Source of the DNA: Catenuloplanes indicus
GTDB taxonomy: Bacteria > Actinomycetota > Actinomycetes > Mycobacteriales > Micromonosporaceae
Length of the DNA stretch: 64,000 nucleotides
Direction of reading: 5' to 3'
NCBI RefSeq assembly: GCF_030813715.1
Contig: NZ_JAUSUZ010000001.1
Coordinates: forward strand, 8,910,501-8,974,500
Shown: positions 59,471 through 64,000 of the stretch, in pieces
How positions within the stretch are numbered: the stretch's first letter is position 1
Layout: the number at the start of each line of letters is the position of its first letter
The notes under the pieces: model-generated
What the model saw: the letters and a program-made list of their open reading frames with translations, nothing else
What the model was told of the DNA's origin: nothing
Database searches by the model: none
Translations under genes and position numbers: made by a program

Positions 59471-59785
59471 CCGGTCGCGCAGCACGAGGTCTTCCCGGCC
59501 GGCTGGCGCGTGCTGGTCCGGGTCGACCTCGCCGGTCCGGACCTGCGGATCGCGATCGAGTACGAGGGTGACCACCACCGCGACCCGGCCACGTTCCGCA
59601 ACGACCTGCTGCGGGCGTGCCGCCTGGAGCAGTCCGGCTGGCTGGTGCTGCGCTTCACCGCGGACGACGTGTACCGGAGGCCGGCCGAGACGGTCCGGGC
59701 CGTCGCGACCGCTCGCCACCGGCGGCTCGCCGGATCGGGCGCCGCTCAGGGGGTTGCGGCGGTGCGGGTGAGCTCGACGCCGTAG
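59471..59785 (+). pseudogene. 5'-truncated DUF559 (Vsr-like endonuclease fold) remnant
   Basis: The frame reads VDLAGPDLRIAIEYEGDHHR, then a helix and GWLVLRFTADDVYRRP, exactly the C-terminal core of DUF559 proteins, related to very-short-patch-repair nucleases. About 200 N-terminal residues expected for the actinobacterial family are missing, and the sequence upstream of PVAQHEVFPAGWRV reads as unrelated Pro/Arg-rich frame. The only in-frame start is a GTG at 59510 without ribosome binding site. It is probably inactive. It overlaps the convergent Hsp70-like gene by 40 nt. The rest of the 59416-59745 interval holds nothing else. Confidence 0.6.
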
Positions 59786-61965
59786 AAGGTGCCGTGGATG
59801 ACGAGGGTGTCGTCGCGACATTCGTAGGAGGAGGCGTCGTCGCTGACGGAGAGCGCGCGGGAGTTGTCGAGGTCGCCGTTGACGAGCAGCTTGGAGGTGC
59901 CGGTGGCGGCGACGTCGGTGGCGGCGAGCTTGCCGCCGGTGGTGGTGTACCGGCCGGTGACGCGGCCGGTGACGATGTGCTCCCAGAGGTCGTCGCGGAC
60001 GGTGGCCCTGAACGGGCTGCCGCTGTAGACGATCTCGTAGCTGCCGTCCGGGCGGTACGTGTCGGTGCCGGTGTCGTAGCCGGTGAAGTCGGTCGGCTTG
60101 CCGTCGATGGTGTTCTCGATGACGTACTTCTGCTGCTTCCACACGCCGATCACGCACGGGTCCAGACCGGGGCTGATCGACGGGGAGGGGGACGGCCCGG
60201 CCAGGAACGGCCAGCGGCCGGTGGTGGCGGCGCGGACCGTGATCGAGGTGGCCACGGCCACGATGAGGACGCTGACGACGGCGATGGCGATCACCAGGCC
60301 GCGCCGGGCCGAGACGGCGGGTACGCCGGTGGCCGGTGCGGTACCGCCGGCGCCGGAGACCGGGCCCGGCTGATGTCCGGACGGCAGGGCCGCCCGGGGA
60401 CCGGGTGTGCCGGCCTGGGCGGTCAGCGGCGCTGCCGCGTGCCCGGATGGCGGGGACGCCGGGTATCCGGCGGGCGGTGCTGCCGGTTGACCGGGCGCGG
60501 CTGAGGAACCGGCAGCCGGGGACGGTGGGTGCCCGGGTGCCTGTGGTTGTCCGAGCGGCCGTGGAAATCCGGGCGCCTGCGGATGTCCCAGCGCCTGCGG
60601 ATATCCCGGCGGCTGAGGATGCGCCTGTGGCCGCCCGGGCGCCGGTGGCTGCGCCTGCCCGGGTGTCCGCGGGTATCCGGGCGTCTGGGGTCCTGGCGTC
60701 TGCGGGTGTCCGGGCGGTGGGGCCGAGGCGTGCGGGGCCGGTGAGTGACCGGCCGGCGGCGACACCGGCGAGTGGCTGCTCTGCGGCGGCACCGGCACGG
60801 ACCGCGCCGGTGGCGTACCCGGTGGATGCCCCGCGGCCTGCTGCCGTGCGCCCGGTGGCTGCCGGGGCGGTGGGGTGACGGCGGCGGGGAGCGAGGCCGG
60901 GGTGGTGGCGTAGAGCGCGCCCTCCGCGACCACCAGTTCGGGCTGGTCGAGCAGGGTCGGGCGGACCCCCAGGCTCTGGTAGAGCAGCGCGGCGGTCAGC
61001 GGCATGCGGCTCGCGCCGCCGACCAGGAAGACGCCGGCCGGGGTGCCACCGGCGCCGGCCACCACGCGGCGGGTGGCGACCAGCGTGCGCTCCAGGATCG
61101 GGCGGGCGGCCTGGTCGAGCTGTTCGCGGCCGAGCGGCACCTCCTCGTCGAAGATCGGCACGTGCAGCACGGTGGAGGTGGCGCGGGACAGAACCTCTTT
61201 CGCGGTACGGGCGCCGTCCCACATGGTCCGGGCGGCGCGCCGGTCCGCGCGGGTGGCGGGGGCGGCGAGGCGCTGCCAGGCGGCCGGGTCGCGGGGCGCG
61301 AACGTGTGGGCGAGCAGCTCGACGACGGCGGCGTCGACGTCCGCGCCGCCGGTGTCGTCCAGGCCCTCGGAGGCGACCACGCGCAGCCCGTCCGGGTCGG
61401 CGCGGACCACGGAGACGTCGAACGTACCGGCGCCGAAGTCGTAGACCACGACCCGGCCGCCGGGCGGGATGCGGGCGGCGGCGCGGTGCACCACGTAACC
61501 GGCCGCGGCGACCGGCTCGGGCACCAGTGTGACCTCGGGGAAGACGGTGCGGGCCGCGGACTCCAGGCGTTGCCGGCGCTGCGCGGCCCAGGCGGCCGGG
61601 TGGGTGAGCACGACGGTGCCGACCGGGCGGCCGGCGACGCGGCCGGCCTCCGCGGCCACGTGCCCGAGCACGGTGGCGATCACCGACTCGACGGACGGCT
61701 GCGCGGTGCCGAGCAGCATCGTCTCCTCGTCGATGTGCCGTTTCGGGTGCGGCTCGTAGCCGGCCGGGTCGGTCTGCGCGGCGTGCTGGGCGTCGCGGCC
61801 GACGATCAGGCGGCCGGACGGGTCGGCCCAGACCGCGGACGGCAGCAGCGGAGATCCGTCGAACAGCAACGGCACGGGCGGGCGCCCGCCGACCGCGAGC
61901 ATTCCCACGGTGTGCGAGGTGCCGAAGTCGATGCCGAGCCGCGCGGCCGCGTTCACATCGGACAC
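59746..61965 (-). CDS. Second membrane-anchored Hsp70-like protein, with long Pro-rich linker
   Basis: 739 residues from a GTG. Residues 1-350 are an Hsp70-type ATPase (GIDFGTSHT, VVYDFGAGTFDVSV, VFLVGGASRMP). The next 200 residues are a Pro/Gln/Gly-rich disordered segment with PGYPQ, GHPQAPG and PPSGH units. A single membrane helix (about 555-577) follows, then an external C-terminal domain (about 600-739). That domain resembles a lipocalin-like small beta domain: GVWKQQKYVIENTIDGK, SYEIVYSGSPFRAT, GTFYGVELTR. The architecture repeats that of the protein at 27023-28921, but the external domains are unrelated. Confidence 0.88.
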   Translation of the reverse strand: MSDVNAAARLGIDFGTSHTVGMLAVGGRPPVPLLFDGSPLLPSAVWADPSGRLIVGRDAQHAAQTDPAGYEPHPKRHIDEETMLLGTAQPSVESVIATVLGHVAAEAGRVAGRPVGTVVLTHPAAWAAQRRQRLESAARTVFPEVTLVPEPVAAAGYVVHRAAARIPPGGRVVVYDFGAGTFDVSVVRADPDGLRVVASEGLDDTGGADVDAAVVELLAHTFAPRDPAAWQRLAAPATRADRRAARTMWDGARTAKEVLSRATSTVLHVPIFDEEVPLGREQLDQAARPILERTLVATRRVVAGAGGTPAGVFLVGGASRMPLTAALLYQSLGVRPTLLDQPELVVAEGALYATTPASLPAAVTPPPRQPPGARQQAAGHPPGTPPARSVPVPPQSSHSPVSPPAGHSPAPHASAPPPGHPQTPGPQTPGYPRTPGQAQPPAPGRPQAHPQPPGYPQALGHPQAPGFPRPLGQPQAPGHPPSPAAGSSAAPGQPAAPPAGYPASPPSGHAAAPLTAQAGTPGPRAALPSGHQPGPVSGAGGTAPATGVPAVSARRGLVIAIAVVSVLIVAVATSITVRAATTGRWPFLAGPSPSPSISPGLDPCVIGVWKQQKYVIENTIDGKPTDFTGYDTGTDTYRPDGSYEIVYSGSPFRATVRDDLWEHIVTGRVTGRYTTTGGKLAATDVAATGTSKLLVNGDLDNSRALSVSDDASSYECRDDTLVIHGTFYGVELTRTAATP

Positions 61966-61997
61966 GGTACGGCTTGCGCGCCACCCGCGGTGGACGG

Positions 61998-62465
61998 TCA
62001 GCAGCCGTTCGGGTCGATCGCGCGCATGATCCGGCCGGCGATGTCGCCGAGCTGGCGGACCTGGGCCTTGGTGGTCCGGTCGAAGACGAGCCGGCGCACC
62101 TCCGCGACGTGGCCGGGCGCGGTCGCGACGACCTTGTCCCAGCCCTCGCCGGTGAGGACCGCCAGCGTGTAGCGCCCGTCGGCCGGGTCGGGCGTCCGCC
62201 GTACCCACGCGCGTTTCTCCAGGCGGGACACCGCCTGCGAGAGGCGCGGCAGGGAACCCTCGCAGTGCGCGGCGAGCGTGCTCATCCGCATGGTGCGCTC
62301 GGGTGCCTCGGACAGGGCGGCGAGGATCAGGTATTCGAAGTGGCTGATCCCGGCGTCGCGCTGCAGCTGGGCGTCGAGCGCGGCGGGCAGCGCGAACAGC
62401 AGCGCGGCCGTCGTCCTCCACGACTCCAGCTCGTCGGCTCCGAGCCAGCGGGGTTCGTCCGTCAC
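61998..62465 (-). CDS. MarR-family transcriptional regulator
   Basis: 155 residues from a GTG start. The winged helix-turn-helix spans about 45-110: HFEYLILAALSEAP, MSTLAAHCEGSLPRLSQAVSRLEKRAWVRRTPDPADGRYTLAVLT. The DxRxxxxxLT wing is intact. It is divergent from a DoxX gene over two inverted repeats, so it likely represses that gene and itself. Confidence 0.9.
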   Translation of the reverse strand: MTDEPRWLGADELESWRTTAALLFALPAALDAQLQRDAGISHFEYLILAALSEAPERTMRMSTLAAHCEGSLPRLSQAVSRLEKRAWVRRTPDPADGRYTLAVLTGEGWDKVVATAPGHVAEVRRLVFDRTTKAQVRQLGDIAGRIMRAIDPNGC

Positions 62466-62477
62466 CGGCCCAGTATA

Positions 62478-62516
62478 ACTTCACCGTTGAAGTGACCAGA
62501 ACTTGCATGTTCAAGT
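62478..62516. promoter_or_regulatory. Two inverted repeats, probable MarR operators
   Basis: ACTTCA-CCGT-TGAAGT (62478-62493) has perfect 6-bp arms. ACTTG-N6-CAAGT (62501-62516) has perfect 5-bp arms and the same half-site start. Both lie in the 105-bp interval between the divergent MarR and DoxX genes, one next to each promoter side. Confidence 0.65.
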
Positions 62517-62570
62517 CACGGCCGCTACGGTTCGCTTCACCGCTTAACTCATTTCGCGCTTTGGGGAATC

Positions 62571-62945
62571 ATGAACATCGTTCTTTGGGTCATCGCCGCG
62601 CTGCTCGCGGCCGCATTTCTGATGGCGGGCGCGATGAAGGTGATCCAGCCGCGGGAGAGGCTGGTCGCGTCCGGCATGGCCTGGGCCGGGGATTTCCCGC
62701 CCGCCGTGGTCAAGGCGATCGGTGTGCTGGAGGTGCTGGGCGCGGCCGGGCTGATCCTGCCGGCGGTGACCGGCGTCGCGCCGATCGTAGTGCCGCTCGC
62801 CGCCACCGGCCTGGTCCTGATGATGGCCGGCGCGGTGATCGTGCACGTGCGCCGCGGTGAGTTCTCCATGATGGCGCCGAGCGTGGTGCTGCTGATCCTG
62901 GCCGCCGTGGTCGCCTGGGGCCGGTTCGGGCCGTACGCGTTCTGA
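62571..62945 (+). CDS. DoxX-family membrane protein
   Basis: 124 residues with four hydrophobic helices (about 3-18, 45-65, 70-90 and 100-118). The start IVLWVIAALLAAAFLMAGAMKVIQPRERL is typical of DoxX/DoxD-like proteins, which are linked to redox and oxidative-stress complexes. It is probably induced through the divergent MarR regulator. Confidence 0.88.
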   Translation: MNIVLWVIAALLAAAFLMAGAMKVIQPRERLVASGMAWAGDFPPAVVKAIGVLEVLGAAGLILPAVTGVAPIVVPLAATGLVLMMAGAVIVHVRRGEFSMMAPSVVLLILAAVVAWGRFGPYAF

Positions 62946-62951
62946 CCGGAG

Positions 62952-62981
62952 GTGGTCACGGTGCCACGACATCGTGACCAC
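62952..62981 (+). terminator. Hairpin after the DoxX gene
   Basis: GTGGTCACG (62952-62960) pairs perfectly with CGTGACCAC (62973-62981) over a 12-nt loop, 7 nt after the stop. Confidence 0.65.
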
Positions 62982-63073
62982 TTCTCCGCGAAGTCAGGTA
63001 TGGGCATGCCTCGATCGCGAATCGGCGCTAGTGTCCCCTGCGGGGCACAGGCGGAATCGACGTGCATGGGGGC

Positions 63074-64000
63074 ATGATGCTGCGACGAACGATCCTGATC
63101 GGCACCGTCATCCTGGCGATGCTGCTCACCGGCGCGCAGGGCGCGGCGGCACACGGCGGCGGGTTCACGCCCGGCGCACCCGGAACAGGCGATCCGTATT
63201 TCCCGCTCGACGGCAACGGCGGCTACGACGTCCGGCACTACGACCTCGACGTGCGCTACACACCGGCCACCGACGTGCTGGCCGGCACCGCGACGATCAG
63301 CGCGCGGGCCACGCAGAACCTCTCCGCGTTCAATCTCGACTTCGACGGGCTGACCATCCGGTCGCTGACCGTCGACGGCGTGCCCGCGCGCTGGTCCCGG
63401 TCCGGCGCCGAGCTGACCGTCACACCGCGCCGCGGCCTGCCGAAGAACCGGCCGTTCACCGTGGTGGTCCGCTACGACGGCGTGCCGCAGACGATCGACG
63501 ACCCGAACCTCGGGCGGACCGGCGTCTTCCACACCGACGACGGCATGATCATCGCCGGCCAGCCGGACGTGGCGGCCACCTGGTTCCCGGTCAACGACCA
63601 CCCGACCGACAAGGCGGCCTACACGATCCGGCTGACCGTGCCGAAGGGCCTGGAGGCGGTCGCGAACGGCGCGCTCACCGGCACCCGCACCCGCGGCGGC
63701 TGGACCACCTGGACCTGGGACGCGCCCGAGCCCATGGCCTCCTACCTGGTGACGGCGAACGTCGGCGAGTTCCGGCTGAACGCCTACCGGTCCGGTGGCA
63801 TCCGCTACTGGGACGCGGTCGACCCGGACCTCTACGCGCCACCGGCCACGCCGAGCACCGGCGAGCGGTTCGCGCTCAGCGGCGTCGGCGAGCCCGGCTA
63901 CCGGCGGCTGACCCGCACGATCGACGTGCCCGCCGGCGGCGCCACGCTCGGGTTCGACGCCACCCTCGCGGTGGAGAACGACTGGGACTTCTTCCTGGTC
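63074..64000 (+). CDS. Secreted M1-family metallopeptidase, cut by the window edge
   Basis: The first 309 residues are visible, open at the right edge. A Sec signal (RRTILIGTVILAMLLTGAQGAAA) is followed by the M1 N-terminal domain: GYDVRHYDLDVRYTP, LDFDGLTIRSLTVDG, PKNRPFTVVVRYDG and the conserved WFPVNDHPTDKA with YLVTANVGEF. The catalytic HExxH lies beyond the window. After about residue 255 the sequence LSGVGEPGYRRLTRTIDVP and ENDWDFFLV looks like an inserted jelly-roll segment found in some actinobacterial secreted M1 enzymes. The ATG at 63077 is an equally possible start. Confidence 0.87.
   Translation, partial: MMLRRTILIGTVILAMLLTGAQGAAAHGGGFTPGAPGTGDPYFPLDGNGGYDVRHYDLDVRYTPATDVLAGTATISARATQNLSAFNLDFDGLTIRSLTVDGVPARWSRSGAELTVTPRRGLPKNRPFTVVVRYDGVPQTIDDPNLGRTGVFHTDDGMIIAGQPDVAATWFPVNDHPTDKAAYTIRLTVPKGLEAVANGALTGTRTRGGWTTWTWDAPEPMASYLVTANVGEFRLNAYRSGGIRYWDAVDPDLYAPPATPSTGERFALSGVGEPGYRRLTRTIDVPAGGATLGFDATLAVENDWDFFLV

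Noticed and set aside
1-64000. tRNA, rRNA, CRISPR array, insertion sequence, integrase or attachment site
   Set aside because: No tRNA-like cloverleaf, no regularly spaced repeats with unique spacers, and no transposase or integrase motif was seen. All tandem arrays found have no spacers.

Overview
The window is very GC-rich, densely coded DNA with strong G/C bias at third codon positions, many GTG starts and many 1-4 nt stop/start overlaps. Together with the gene families present (AA10 chitin monooxygenases, GH92 mannosidase, SCO3242-type prenyltransferase, ROK regulators, an indole prenyltransferase) this points to a filamentous actinomycete chromosome. A Micromonosporaceae-like genus is my best guess, but no marker fixes the genus. 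I see no rRNA, tRNA, CRISPR, transposase or phage gene.

Layout. 0-5 kb: start of an unknown gene running off the left edge, a compact carboxylesterase, an OFA-type MFS transporter with a tiny coupled membrane partner, an M55 D-aminopeptidase and a STAS protein lacking the usual phospho-acceptor. 5.3-12.4 kb (minus strand): a tightly overlapping five-gene operon, SWIM zinc finger - DUF5691-like - VWA - MoxR AAA+ ATPase - DUF5682-like, resembling E. coli yehLMPQ. It is the most interesting poorly understood module here. 12.5-19.7 kb: FGE-fold protein without catalytic cysteines, RNase HI, YrhB/Imm35 protein, decayed SARP fragment, DUF305 lipoprotein, two tandem LPMOs, a broken DUF4259-like gene, AraC regulator and SDR. 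19.8-30.7 kb: acyltransferase with a repeat tail, PARG-like macrodomain protein, small secreted protein, GH92 enzyme, membrane Hsp70-like protein, and a FAD monooxygenase/TetR divergent pair. 31-38 kb: glycosyltransferase, intradiol-dioxygenase-like lipoprotein, cholesterol-oxidase-like flavoprotein, and a divergent FMO/aromatic prenyltransferase pair resembling the S. coelicolor SCO7467/SCO7468 pair.

38-50.5 kb is a sugar or polyol locus: divergent ROK regulator, exported TIM-barrel protein, second ROK regulator, ribose-type ABC transporter (ATPase, permease, binding protein), Gfo/Idh/MocA dehydrogenase and a secreted ThuA/glucose-dehydrogenase/PKD protein. 50.7-59.4 kb is an ebo-type metabolite-traffic operon: inositol-phosphate-synthase-like protein, EboC-like prenyltransferase, TIM-barrel protein, EboA, a small coupled ORF, EboB (TatD), EboE, an alkaline-phosphatase-fold protein and a polyprenyl synthetase. 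The prenyl synthetase could feed the UbiA-type enzyme. 59.4-64 kb: a DUF559 remnant, a second membrane Hsp70-like protein, a divergent MarR/DoxX pair and the start of a secreted M1 peptidase.

Recurring oddities are short tandem repeats: two arrays that each include a gene's stop codon (5.2 and 35.1 kb) and several in-frame arrays in protein tails or loops (51.9, 52.6 and 20.1 kb).
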